From Megalobrama amblycephala (Eukaryota; Chordata; Actinopteri; Cypriniformes; Xenocyprididae): a stretch of 64,000 nt of DNA. The stretch covers positions 45,668,077 to 45,732,076 of the forward strand of contig NC_063044.1 of assembly GCF_018812025.1 (NCBI RefSeq), written 5' to 3'. Made by a program: the position numbers and the translations under genes. Below, one piece after another: positions 12,433-37,542 of the stretch; position 1 is the stretch's first letter; every line of letters begins with the position of its first letter. A model generated the notes under the pieces. It searched no databases. It saw only the letters and a program-made list of their open reading frames with translations, and was not told the DNA's origin.

Positions 12433-13601
12433 TTAGGCAATGCCATATGGCTGAATATCCTCTTCTGTAATCTGTCAAAATAAAACAAGAAAATGTTATT
12501 TAAAAAGTCTCTCTCTCAAAAGTGTCTGATTGTTCTAACCCACTAAAAAGACATAATACATTTTTGTGCTTTCATACAGTTTTTATATACTTCATTTTGC
12601 TATACATTATTTATTTATTTTATTGTCCTCCATACAGTGTATACCTTCTTTACAACAATGTATGCAGAATCAAATGATAAATTAGGCCTATATCAGGTGG
12701 TAAAAAAAATATCTTCATATCATACATTATCAGAATGATTCTGAATGTTTACTTAAATATGAAGATAAATCTGTCATCTTTTACATTGCAGGTCTCTTCT
12801 GTTGAACTGAGCTATTATAGGTTTCATGGTTGATGTTTAACAGAGTGATCTGCCCTTACTTGTGATGCAAATACTTCCTCAAAGTCATTTCTTTAGCATG
12901 TTTTCTATGCCTTTATAACCCATTTTCATTCCACGCCAATTATTAGGCTAAATCAAGAATCAAGCGATGACACAATAAAATATTTAAAAAACACACACGT
13001 TGAGTAGCTTAAAACAATTAATTTCAAACATGAATGGATAAACTGCTGAAGTTGGCATTGTTATTATGTCTATTATTGATACAATACAGGCAATCAAACG
13101 TAATTAAATTGTATTAACCTGTATGGTTCATATGGCCTGTGTTTCTGTCACTGCCGCAGACACAGTGCTCACATTATCCTGAGAGGTCATTGCAAAAGTC
13201 ACTGGTACTTGACCGCCTTCTCTTCTGCGCGTTGCTTGACCGGGAACTGCCCCTTGACCTCGAGTATCCCCATTTCTCCTGAAAGAGTTTCTGATTCCGC
13301 TCGAGAGGCGACTGGAGAACCTCCTGACAACCCCAGCCAAACCTCTGCCCTTCTTCAGCAAACCCACATCATCCTCAAGCTCCTCGGGGGGCACCTCAAT
13401 ATTACCCGTGTACCAGAAAACCCACCAGATGAGACTCAGGAAAATGATGATAGCGCCTGCATATATCAAAAAGTCATAGAAAAAAAATTCTCCAAACACG
13501 CCAAGCAATAATATGATGAGACCAAGAGCGTCGAAAGCCACCGCGAGCCAGAACGCGCAAGAACAGCGCCCGAGACCGCCCGGCGCTGCCTCCATCTCCA
13601 A
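12433..13601 (-). CDS. tmem238: Transmembrane protein 238-like
   Basis: This is a small two-helix membrane protein of unknown biochemical role. The start [19 protein letters not shown], the two hydrophobic segments (about residues 15-38 and 42-67) and the [16 protein letters not shown] motif match the TMEM238 family. The C-terminal half is cytosolic-type, basic and serine-rich ([17 protein letters not shown]). I favour two exons: 13173-13601 ending at a good donor (AAT/gtgagc), spliced in phase to 12433-12471, which encodes [12 protein letters not shown] and a stop. That gives 155 residues. Without splicing, the frame runs to a stop at 13128 and ends [11 protein letters not shown] (157 residues). 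The in-phase join, the acceptor and the poly(A) signal below exon 2 support the spliced form. The exact paralogue (tmem238, tmem238a or tmem238l) cannot be settled from sequence alone. Confidence 0.8.
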
Positions 13602-16422
13602 GGTGTTTTTATGGTTGTTTTGGTCGTTTGGAGCTGTCGAATCGCTTTTTTGACAAACCAGCCGCCTAAATGAAGCGTTTGGAAGGGTTTTTAAAGTGTT
13701 TTCGTTTGTTTCATAGCCATAAGTAAGCAGCGCGAAGGAAGGAGCTCTCCGTTACCACTTCACCTGGAAGGGAGTGGCATAGAGCTGTGGGTGCGTCTTA
13801 TCTACAGACTCACCTAGACACCAGAGCCCAATGCTGCCCCGAGTGTACGACACAACACTCGTCCATATAGGCGACTGTGGGCCTTCAGGTATGCTAAATT
13901 TAAACACTTACAGTACACTTTCAAGTAGGCTAGTATAAGCATGGTTTCAGAATCCTTTTTTGGATGGCAGTGGGGTTTTTTCAAGATACAGATTTTCAGT
14001 GAAAATGTAATAATATATTAATACAATATATTAACAATTTATTAGAAATAAATACAATAATTAATAAAAATAGTTTATATTTATGTTATGTGATTTCAGA
14101 ATCTTTCTGCCATTTTGTTTAATTTTTTTAATTTGTTTAATATTCGTGTGTTTATTTATTTTGGATACTAGAGGCTACCAAGCTTAAAATCTTATCAGGT
14201 CTGTGCTTCCCAAAAGCACCATGAGCCTGGTGGCAACATGATCAACTTGGGATCACCATGCGTTTGGATGCAGATTTAACACACAGATTTAAAACAGATT
14301 TAACACATTTAGAATTGGGAAAAATATTTTTTTAGAATCCTTAAGTTTAAATAAAATGTCCTTCAAAGTCTCAAGCAGGGTTGGGGAAAGTTACTTTTTA
14401 AAGTAATGCATTACAATATCGCATTACTCCCTAAAAAGTAACTAATTGCGTAATTAGTTACTTTTTATGCAAACTTTGCAAATGTGTTTTTATTACTTTT
14501 GCATTACTTTTTCTCATGGGCTGAGCTTGCTTGGTTGTTTGTTTGTTTTTTTAATAAAAGAAAAAGAAAAAAATATATATATTTTTGGCAAATTTATATA
14601 TCACACCAAAAGTGAAATGAATAAACCTCAGGCTGAAGGAAGAAGTGCAAATTCATGCTTGTACAGTAGAGGGCGCAGCTGCCATTCTGTAGCACAGGAG
14701 AATAAAATCAAATAATTTCATAATAGAATTACTTCAGCAATAAAAATAAAAGATGAAACAAATGTCATGTTTATCTTAAGTCATTTTAGGCTTATTAGTA
14801 TGGTTAAATTGGATCATCAAATGTCAGCAGCAAAGACTTTGGTTAATAAAGTGAGATTAAATACATAAAGTATATTTTTGTAATTGAACATATTAAATTA
14901 TTGCAAGTTTTTGTAATATTTTGAGTTTGCATTTCACAGTTTTTATTCATTTTGAGGAACACTGAATCTGTTTTTGTGCAAGTGAGACGAGTAAATGCTC
15001 ACATTTAGTCTAGATCTACAATAACCATCATGTTCACACACTACACCTCTGCACTTACTCACGATTCCTCACATGGGGACAGAAGAGGTGTCAGTCAATA
15101 AATGGGAAAACAACGTAACTTGTTGATATTTTCTTGTAAATGTAAAAGTAATGCATTACTTTACTAGTTACTTGAAATAAGTAATCTGATTACATAACTT
15201 GCATTACTTGTAATATGCGTTACACTGGTCCTGAGTGTAAAAAATTATTTAACTTGCTAATGCAACTAAGTGGAGCATATCATGCAAATTGCATGTAAGA
15301 AATGACTAAAAGTATTATGGTAAGTTGTTATAAAAACAAACCTGAATGAAACACTTTTAATGTTTATTCACACCCTTCTTAATTTGTCTAAAATATCATC
15401 CATTTTAAAACCAAAATAAAAAAGCATTGTCCTAAATGTTGTCCTTAAACTTTCCGCTTAGGACAACTTAGTTCTTAGGACAATTTTGATTAACTTTTTT
15501 GATCCACTTCAAATTTTGACTACTGTAATATGCCAAAGTCATGACATACATGTACCTAATAGAGGATTTCTGTCAACTGTTATCAGAGGTCATGCATAGA
15601 AGACAGAGCGCGCACAGCAGACATTTTTGCCCTTCCAAGATTAGCAAGTGTGTGATCCTGCCTAATCCATCACAGACAATCAGTACCGGAAAAGCTGTTT
15701 ATCTGTTACCCAGCATCACCCTCAATATCTCATAAAATCTACATTAAGCTGCTGCGTTTCACAATTCTACATGGTTAAATACCTCACCTCTCACATACAC
15801 TTTTTCATAAAACAGAAACTTTACAACTCATCTACAAACAATCTGATCTAACTAAAATACATTGTGTAAACTGCAGAAAGCAATATATAATCACAATAAA
15901 TATTTTTAATAATATACAAATCTTTCGATCACTGCATCCCTTATGAATAAATGTGCATGTTATGCAAAGTTTCTCTTTGGAAAGATAGTCATGTTTGAAA
16001 AAAACACTGCATAGTGTCCCTTTTTTCATTTTTCAATAAATTAATAAGGTATTTGGGTTAAATGGCAACCTAATGTCAGAGCTGGATCAAGGGACTGAGG
16101 GGAACTGAGGCATAAATGTCACAAGACCCCTCCAAACCACGCAGCAACACTATGCAGTAAAATTTATAAAGACACAATTCATTTCCCTTCCATATAAACA
16201 AACTGAATAACATAAAACGTAAAGCTATACAAAATAAAGTGTTTTTTTAGCATAAATATAAATAAAATGTGTGCACACATTAGTTATAAGTTAATTTAAT
16301 ATAACTTTTAATAAGATCATAATGTGACAAGATTTATAAACACAGCCTCAATACAGTACCATTGTGGGACACAACTGTCCAACCGCAAAGGCACAAAGTT
16401 GTTCATGTGCGCCACTGTATCT
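13602..16422. other. Intergenic region between tmem238-like and mpv17l
   Basis: There is no supportable gene. The first 250 bases are the likely tmem238-like promoter and 5'UTR. A hAT-like element occupies about 14376-15232. The rest is AT-rich unique sequence, with a possible mpv17l poly(A) signal (ATTAAA, minus strand, 16295-16300). Confidence 0.5.
14376..15232. mobile_element. Non-autonomous hAT-like element
   Basis: The left end, CAGGGTTGGGGAAAGTTAC, is followed by AAGTAATGCATTAC. The right part contains AGTAATGCATTACTTT and ends GCGTTACACTGGTCCTG, the corresponding inverted end. CAGGG termini and repeated TAATGCATTAC subterminal motifs are typical of hAT MITEs in fish. The exact boundaries and target duplication are unclear. 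Confidence 0.6.
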
Positions 16423-17825
16423 CTATTTCTCCTCGTCGGTACTGCGAGGTAGAAGCCGTTTTTTGGGGGCCATGACCCAAGCTAAGGCCACTGCTGCTGT
16501 CCCATCCCCACTCTGCCGTGAGAAACATAAGAACGTGGCCCACAGGAATGCTGAACAGCCCATAAATGCTGTCCTCAGATAGAGAGGCATCAGAACAAAA
16601 TTCAGAAACTGCAGGAAAATACAGATTATTCAACATAAATAGTCATAGGATGAGAACAATTCAAAGCAAAGGATCAAGCAGTATTTCTGGCATGGCTATC
16701 TGTGTATATATGTTATGTGGTGACAGAATTACCTGCATGAATGGCCAGTACATTAGTCCAGTCTGAAATGTGAAAAAATATATCGAGACTATTAGCCATA
16801 ATGAATCCTTTAGACCTTTTGGTCTTTAAATATTACACTCAAGTCACGAGTTCAACACATTAAAGGGATAGTTCACCCAAAAATGAAAATTCTGTCATTA
16901 TTTACATCATTTACCTGTACCACTCTTTGTACTGTTGAACACAAAAGAAGATATTTTAAAGAAAATGTTTTCTGGGTTTTTTCATATGCTACGAATGGGG
17001 ACTAACAACCATTCTTCGAAATATCTTCTTTTGTGTTCAAATGAACAAAAAACAGGTTTAAAACAACATGAGGGTGAGTAAATGATGACAGAATTTTCAT
17101 TTTTGGGTGAACTACCCCTTTAATACACTATTATACATGTTATAATGCTTAATCATAAGTTAATGAAATGTATATATTTAGATTTTAAAAGAAAACCATG
17201 CAGGTTTGTATATCTTGCCATGGACAGTAGAAAATCTTGGCTCAACCTTCGATGGATTTTTCAACTACCATATTTGATGTAGACATTGATGAATTATCCT
17301 CTGTAAAAGAGGCTGATCATGGCCTAGCTGGTAAAAGATGACTTCCCTTTGGTGGGTCATCAGTGGGCCTACCTTGTATGTATTAAAAAACTTTTCTCGC
17401 CAGTCTGCAAATATGTCCTCTTTGCCCTCTAAGAAACTCACACCTGTAAAAACAGAGAACGGGGTGACTACAATAGAACAAACAAACAAGAGTAATATAG
17501 TGACTGAGTTGGTATATTTACCTGTGTAGAAGACACTGGTCGCCAAAGGTGAAGCAAAAGTTTGGTCCAAAAGCAGTTTGCGGAGAATCATACTAGCAGA
17601 TCTTCCCGGGAAACGATGTTCTAAGGCTCGTAACCAGAAGTAATTGAAGTTACCTTGGAAACTCAGAGCAACAATCGCCACGTTTCTCGTGTGCCTCCAG
17701 TCCATCTCATCTCTCTGCGCGATGCACTGATGGACGAAATCCCCACCGGCGAACAGGCATCCGTACAGAGTCACATTACTGATCCAAGGCAATACCTTTG
17801 CTCGTTTAAAAAAAGATTTTCTCAT
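16423..17825 (-). CDS. mpv17l: Mpv17-like protein (MPV17L)
   Basis: This is a four-helix membrane protein of the Mpv17/PMP22 family, found in mitochondria and peroxisomes and linked to reactive-oxygen metabolism. Four exons on the minus strand (17522-17825, 17373-17443, 16733-16762, 16423-16608) join in frame to 196 residues, the same length as human MPV17L. Diagnostic blocks are VTLYGCLFAGGDFVHQ, NFNYFWLRALEHRFPG, VSFLEGKEDIFADW, the family signature TGLMYWPFMQFLNFVLMP split across exons, and FLWATFLCFSRQSGDG. I chose the ATG at 17825 (MRKSFFKRAK) because the length up to the first helix matches the family. An upstream in-frame ATG at 17885 would add 20 residues (MPFDIICKGY...). The gene lies head-to-head with pdxdc1, separated by about 1.5 kb. 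Confidence 0.93.
16860..17123. mobile_element. TTAA-flanked MITE with GTTCACCC ends
   Basis: A 264-bp element in an mpv17l intron starts TTAAAGGGATAGTTCACCC and ends GGGTGAACTACCCCTTTAA. Internal ATGAAAATTCTGTCAT is mirrored by ATGACAGAATTTTCAT. It is a short relative of 10499-11247. Confidence 0.88.
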
Positions 17826-17885
17826 GTTCAACAAAACGACGAACTGTTGTATTCTGTAACCTTTGCAAATGATGTCGAAGGGCAC

Positions 17886-19337
17886 AAAACAAAACGGTGA
17901 CCTGACATTGACAGACGGCCGCAGCTAAGCTCATAAAACGACCTTTAGTACAAGTCAAATATTCAGTTCATCTCTTTTGTTTCTAGTCAGTTTGGTTCAA
18001 TAGCTATATTTAAAAGGCACAGTAGCCTAAATTTACAGGTTAACAGTTTGACAGCTCATTGTGACTCTTGGTGAACATCCTTCGGAAACATTACAAGATC
18101 ATTACAAAGCACTGCCAATTAAATCACTTTTGGTTCAGTCCATCTTCTTTAACTTTAAAAGGGACAGCAATGCAAAAGTAAGAATTACGGTTCAATAATC
18201 CATTCAGCAATTAAATTAAAAGGTTCCAGTGCGCGTTCATCCAGTGATCAGCAGTTTCCCGTTACTTAGTCAGGTGCTCAAATCCTACATTAATCTGCCC
18301 GCGCGCTCCTGCGCGTTCAAGGGCGGCGCGCTTTGATCTGATCTGTATGTAATAAAGATCGGCCGCGCACACTCAGCAAGACCAGATCTTTATGTTCGTG
18401 GTGCGATCAACGTTTACTGAGACTTTTAATGCTTGCAATGTTAATATTTCATATGCTTTAGAGGAAAACTGAAAAAATGTCACTCTAATCATGCTTTCCT
18501 TTTTTTCGGTATTGAGATATCTTGTACAACCATGCACTTAATATGCACAAGCTTCCCAAAATGTTTATTTTTAAATATTTGCTTAATGCCTCAGGTTTTG
18601 CATATCCTGTCTGATTCTTGAACGAATCGTTACTTTGTGTTGGATCTTCTCAATGAATCAGCTGAAGAGTCATCTCCGATTCGTAATGAAAAATTGATTA
18701 TTAAATACCCGAATAACAGCAATAGTTTTATCCACACACGAATCTAATTTGTTTTTGATAAATAGTAGGTATTTTAATCAATCATGCAAAAAAAAAAAAA
18801 AAAAAAACTATTTGCAAAAACATTTCAACCATTTTGGTTTTAAATGAGTTGTGAGGAGCTCAATCATAGCTACAACAAACTGAACTTGGACACGTTCATG
18901 TTATTTAATTATTTGGACTTAATCATAAAAGCATGTGACTGACACGCCGAGATGTCAGAGACCACGTGATGACGTAAAAGAATAATTTAATCAGGGTTTT
19001 AGAATCTTTTTTTATTTGATGTTTTGGAACGAACTGTTCGAACGAACCGATTCTTTTTGGAGTCCACACGCTACACTGCATCATCGCATGTCTTTGCATT
19101 ACACCTAAACCAAGAAGCTCGCGCACACTGTAAAGGGGGCGTATGTTTAGGCTACGTCAGCGCTGCCAGCGTGGAGCGGCATGACACCAGGAAGTAACAA
19201 CTGACTATACAAATAACCAAGAGAAAGGGTACGCGAGGTGGATTCTTTTGCCTTTTGGATTTGCTTCCCTAAAATACACAGCCCGCGACAACACACAGGG
19301 ACACAGAGAGTCCCTGCAACTGGGTTTTCAACACTGC
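17886..19337. other. Divergent promoter region of mpv17l and pdxdc1
   Basis: The two genes are transcribed away from each other here. A GC-rich, CpG-containing patch at about 18290-18375 lies nearer mpv17l. A second CpG-containing stretch at about 19110-19240 precedes the pdxdc1 first exon. In between are a run of A (18787-18806) and eroded repeats with GAACGAATCGTT motifs. No extra gene was seen. Confidence 0.5.
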
Positions 19338-31871
<12,534 letters not shown>

Positions 31872-32976
31872 GACCACTCCTAAACGGTTGCTCATGAGGT
31901 TTGCTCTATAAATCAGAGGAATATGCGTCCATGACCTTGATGCCTTTGAGCAAACCACTTTTGAAATAAAAAAAAGAAGCAGCTTTAAATGCAAATAACA
32001 AAACACTGGAATTTGATGAAAATAATGTCCAAAACTCACATCCCTTATTGTTAGTTGTTAAATAATCAATTGCACATTTTTTTTAAATTTGGTTAATCAT
32101 ATATTATAGGGTCTCCTCACAGTTATTTATGTGCACTGCCAGTATATCCTTCCATTATGGGTGACAGTACTTACGTTTTGATTTTGAACGTTTATCTTTG
32201 TCATCTACAGGCCTGTCTGACAGGTTTCCTGATCCGTTTCCACACACTATTTACACAACGAAAGGGCTATTGTGGCCTTACCGTCATGATTATTAGTGTC
32301 AAAATGTCTTGTTTGCCAAAAGCTGGTTTTGTTTTATGTACTCTACATAGGCAGAGTCATAAGAAGGAAAGGTGATGCTTGAAGACTCATGCAGCTGTTT
32401 CTAATCAAACGATAGCCTTATTGCACTTTTATGTACAGAATGTCACACTTTAATCAGAACAGCAGAATATTTATTTATTCTATTAATAATTCTCTTGGAG
32501 GACATTAGGTTATTTAGAGACGAGAGTAACATTTGTTATGTCTAAAATAAGTTAAAATCAAACAGATACCCATCCAGCACTTTTGGCTTTACCAATAGTG
32601 ACATGATTATTAGACTGTTCTCACTGTGAAGAATGTTTCAGAGATGTCTCTTTGAGTAATTGTTACATTTTTTGGGATGTTTATGACGGCTAAACATAAT
32701 GTACTGAAATGAAGATCCTTATTTGTTGTTTACACCGATGTTAATTGTTTTAGCACACAGAAAGCATCCTGCTACTGGGGAAATGATGTAGGTTCATTTA
32801 GTGTAAGAATATTGTGTGAACTATACATTCACTACAGCTAGATCACGTCCATCCATATAGTTTTTTTTTCTTTGTTTTGGGCATAAAGTGCTCTTTTGGT
32901 AAATGTGCTTCCTTACTGAATAATGTAATTGTAGATCTGGTCATCTCTTTCTAAATGATTCTGTCTTGACTGGTGC

Positions 32977-32982
32977 AATAAA
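32977..32982 (+). other. Polyadenylation signal of pdxdc1
   Basis: AATAAA is followed by a GT-rich stretch (TTTTCTTTGGGGG) and lies about 1.1 kb after the stop codon. Confidence 0.7.
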
Positions 32983-33394
32983 TCATTGGGATTTTCTTTG
33001 GGGGACATGAGTACTGACTTGAATTTTGTGTCAAAAGTAAGAATATAGTGGTTTTTATAATTACAATTTTATTTTACAATGAGCAGTTATTATGTAAATG
33101 ACAATAAAGAAAATGCTTAAATTAATACGATTTTTAGAGTTTTTTAAAACTGCCGCGAAGTTGAATTTTTACCTAATTTATGTAAAACGATTTATTGCAT
33201 TATTAAAGCCTATAAAAGTGACTTTAAAGTTTAGCTTCGAATAAATGTTTTAATATAGTTGCAGTGAACGGAAACTGTTCATTTAGTAGTTTTAAAAGAG
33301 GTCAGCAAACGATCGCGTTCATCCAACAATGCGGAAATGTAGTTTTATCATCAACACAGCTCAGACGCCTATCTCGTTCTGTCAGAAGACAAAC

Positions 33395-33415
33395 AACTAC
33401 ATTTCCCAGAATTCC
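33395..33415 (+). promoter_or_regulatory. ZNF143/Staf-like promoter motif of gspt1
   Basis: The site contains ACTACATTTCCCAGAATTC, close to the vertebrate ZNF143/Staf element (ACTACAATTCCCAGAATGC-like), which is common in promoters of housekeeping genes. It lies about 280 bases upstream of the gspt1 ATG. Binding is inferred. Confidence 0.55.
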
Positions 33416-33678
33416 GCTCGCTATTGCTCCGCGAGGTCAGGCGAGTCGTCAGCGCACACGAGGACTCATTCCGAGTGCTTAGTCAAACCTCCCTTTCTCT
33501 CGCCTCTCGCTGAGAGACACCGGCTGTTTGATTTCAACCAAACAGGGGGAAGGCCACACGCCACTAACAGAAAGTTTTAACGACGCACGGGGTGACCTTA
33601 ACAGCGGCTAAGGCCGGGCACGAAAGTGATCGAGTCAGTGGCTTTAAAGCGCGGTGTGTGTGGAACAGCTGTGTGGCA

Positions 33679-36600
33679 ATGGACCCGATAGACACTGCCC
33701 CTGATTCCTGGGATCAGGAGGACGATGGCGAGGCCCAGGTCGACGTGCAACTTTCCAAGGCTCTTTCTACCACCCTAAACGTAGACGCCAAGCCGTTCGT
33801 CCCCAACGTGCACGCCGCAGAATTCATCCCATCCTTCCGGCCGAAGGGCTCCTCGGAAACTGTGGAGTCAGCGGGTGAGTTCCCGGTTATTTAACGTCTG
33901 TTAGCCGCGTTAGCTGTTAGCCTCACACACGCTTGTTCGCATGAGCTTAGCATCGAGGCTACAGCAGAGTTACCTTCAACCGCTCGAAGCGGAAACGTGG
34001 CCAACGAGTAATATGGAAGTTAACAATCGGAAAAACTTGCTCGACGTGAATAAGAAGTATTCGTTAACACGATAGTAACACTGTACCGTCTGTTCGTGCT
34101 AGAAAGTGAATAATTTGGGTGGAGACTTTGGGTGTAGGTGCTTGTGAAGCAATTTTAGCTTTATAACAGTATATTTCTGCCTCTAAATAAAGAGTTAAAA
34201 GTGTGTTCAATTAGTTATTTGGATAACTAGACCGTTAGCTGAAGCTGTAGTCATGTTAATGCCTTTTTATTTATACACATGGACAAAAGGTGCTCTCGTT
34301 TGTTAGCATTGCAAAATCATCATTATTGATGATCGGAGGCCTGGCGCTTCATAATCAACCAGCTTCTTTGCTTGCTTGATTGTTTGGGGGCCACTTTTGA
34401 CTGGGTTTTGGTTAAGGGTGGGGTTTGCGCCCCCCTGTCTTACTGCAAGCATGTACCCTTAAGCATTGTGCTGTTGTGGTGAAACAATGAAAGTCAGTTG
34501 TTATCCTAATCCACTCGGATCATGACACGAGAAATGTTTCACCACCTACTTTTAGATGAAATGCTGATCTACAAAGTATTTCCTTCCAGAAGATGGCTGA
34601 TGTCAAAGCAGCTGAATGTTGCCACTACAGCCAAGAACTTACCTGAAGCCTTTGTGTTACAAGTTGTATTTGAATACACTGTGTTTATAAGGTACACACT
34701 GGAGGTCTTCTTAGAAAGATCAGTGTAGCGTGTAATGGAGGTAAACGCAGTGATATGATCTGATCTGCTTATTTAACGTTTCCAAGCTTATTTGCATTTA
34801 GAAAACCCTGAAGAGACACTGTTTTAATAGTTTTCTATTGAGATTTTAGAGAGATTTGAAAAATATTGCATTTTACAGAGGAACTCCGGCTACAGATCTA
34901 CTTCAACAATTCATGATCTTGTCACAAAAAACTAATTTGGACAAAAATATGGGAGTTTGTTGAAGGATTAGGATCCTATAACTTTTTTCTGTCTTGCCAC
35001 AAGTGGAAGATATGCAATTCACGCACTATTATTACATTGTGCAGTTTGTTGTCTGTGATTGTGTTGAATGTTGACATGCAATTTCCCTTTTAAGATAATT
35101 ATTCTTAGTAACTAGACTGTCCTGTATAATTACAGCTGTAAAAATAAACATTTTATTTTCCTGCAGGTCCTGAAACAGATGCCAATGTGGAAGTGTCAGA
35201 GCCTGAGTGTAAGTAAATGCTGAGATAAACCGCCACATTTTTCTTCACATCCTCATAATGATGATGGTAATCATACAGATGACTCTGCATCTAGTAATTC
35301 GAGCTTGCTTTTTCATATTCCAGTTTCCAACAAGTTGTCTACTATTTTTTTGATAAACACCATAGCGATTTAAAAAAAAAAAAATCTGAATGGCTGTGTG
35401 GGAAAAATATAAATAATTGTTTTAAATGGTTTGATCGGTGGTCTCTATAAAGGTCGAGGAGATGGCGCAAAACTTGCGAGACAACTTTTCTATATGCAGC
35501 TAAAAATGCTTCACTACATTCACCGGTCTTGTCTGGCAGTTCTACACTTCGGTAAAGTTGGTTTTATATTCGCACATTCGGACTTCTGATAAATTCAGAC
35601 TTTCCAATAAATGTGCAATAAATTAATGTTTGCGAATTTTAAGCAGCGACATGATATTGACAACCAAAAATTGTCAACTTACAACATTTTTCACAGTCGA
35701 TCAAAATAGGCAAGTATTGTTTTAATGGCATATTTACTTGTGAATGTCCACTGAATGTCCAATGTAGTGTGATTAACAAGGCTATTGAATACGGATGTCC
35801 GAATGTGCGAATATAAAACCAACTTTACCGAAGTCAGTTCTACCAGGTGTCTGAAAAAGACAATAAATTTGAAACTCATTGCAACAACGGCAATCCTACA
35901 GCAATGACGGCAAGAAATAGGGCGGTGTGATTTTTAGTGCATTTCTTTCCGTCATAGTGGTGCCCTTTCGTTTCTCGTTAAATTCCCAAACTTAACGTCC
36001 AGATCAGCAGTGATTGTTGTAAAATGCATTCTACTGTTGCTAATCTGCAGGATGTACTCTAATGAAAAGAGTTAATAAAACTACTTTAAGCTGAGAAAGA
36101 GATACTGTTCTCCAAGCTGCTTTCTGTATGTGCGCTCCAAGACAGAGTGGAACATGGGCTTCGATTTTGCGTCTAAATGGTCAAATACACACACAAATAT
36201 GTGAAAATGCACGGTTTGAGTATTCGCTTAAACACCGTTGGTTATGTCTTAAGTGAACATAAACAGTTGTGAAGTAAGTCACATATGTAACAGTATATTG
36301 GATCCGTGCATTTGGTACTAAAGTGACAGCAGCCTTATTTATCACGACTGTTTATGTGAGTACTCGCCAAGATGGCTATTTGACATAATTTTGTGTGTTT
36401 ATGCTCCCCCACTTTTTGATTGGCAACTTTGTGTGCGCTCTCTGGGTATGAGCACACAAAACACTGTCCTGCATATGATAAACTAGTAACCATGCAGCAC
36501 TGGCCCGACTGGGCAAGTGACAACTCTGTACCCACAACACGAGCGAAAGTCTTGTTTCACAGCGTGCAGCTCACTTACACAGAAGATGTGGAGAGAGAGA

Positions 36601-37478
36601 AGATGCGGTACCACTGAATCAGTGAAATTGTCTCATAAAGTTTTCAAATTACTGATTTGATCTGATAATCTGTATGAATTTGTTTGCTTGTTAAACCAAC
36701 AAGCTAATTGAATAAATGTCATTGGTATTGGTGCTTCCAGTGATTGGTGATCGGCCCCTAAAAACCTGACCGGAGCACCCTTAGTGAATCTGCAGTTTCT
36801 TTTATCCCGTCTGCTTTTTTTTTTTTTACTAATTGCAACAGACATGTGAAAATCAGACACAATTTTTTCAGTTTGCTGTGTTGTTGTTCAAAATAAAGTT
36901 TAGGCACAATTATGTTGACATCATACACAGCAGTATTAGTCAAAAAGGAAATGACTGAAGTTGTTGACATATGACCAGCAGTAAGAGGGTAAACGGTGTA
37001 AATGATAATGTTGGTTTTGACATCAGCTCCGCCCATGGAGAACGGTGATGCAGAGATGGCAACAGATGACACCTGGGAGCAGAAAGGGAGTGAGCCCAGT
37101 GAGGCGGAGGCAGAGCCAGGAGGCCCTGAAGGAGACGGGGGTCAGGCTGAAGAAGACTCCCCTCAAGAGGAAGGAATGGAGGAAGAAGAAGTGCCAACAC
37201 CTAAAGTAGCCCCCACACAGCCAAATGCCCCCAAGAAGGAACATGTTAACGTGGTCTTTATTGGCCATGTCGGTTAGTTGTTTTTTTTGTTTTTTTGCCT
37301 ATTTGATTTACATGATAGATTGAGTCCAATGTCTGTGATGTACTGTGAGGGTTTTAACTCATCTATGACTTAATACTTTTCAGTTGATTCTTGTGAAAAG
37401 ATTTTTAATGAAGCAAGAGCAGATTTAGTTTGCTTTTTTTTTCATCGATGATTAAGTTTAAAAATCTTTTAATATATT

Positions 37479-37542
<64 letters not shown>

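Larger units (their letters stand above)
31872..33678. other. pdxdc1 3'UTR and gspt1 promoter/5'UTR
   Basis: The pdxdc1 3'UTR runs about 1.1 kb to a poly(A) signal at 32977. A CpG-richer stretch from about 33300 leads into gspt1. No separate gene was recognised. Confidence 0.6.

Noticed and set aside
13209..13511. 100-codon plus-strand open frame
   Set aside because: It is the antisense shadow of the tmem238-like gene.
17655..17900. Plus-strand open frame opposite mpv17l exon 1
   Set aside because: It is antisense to a well-supported exon and has no family match.
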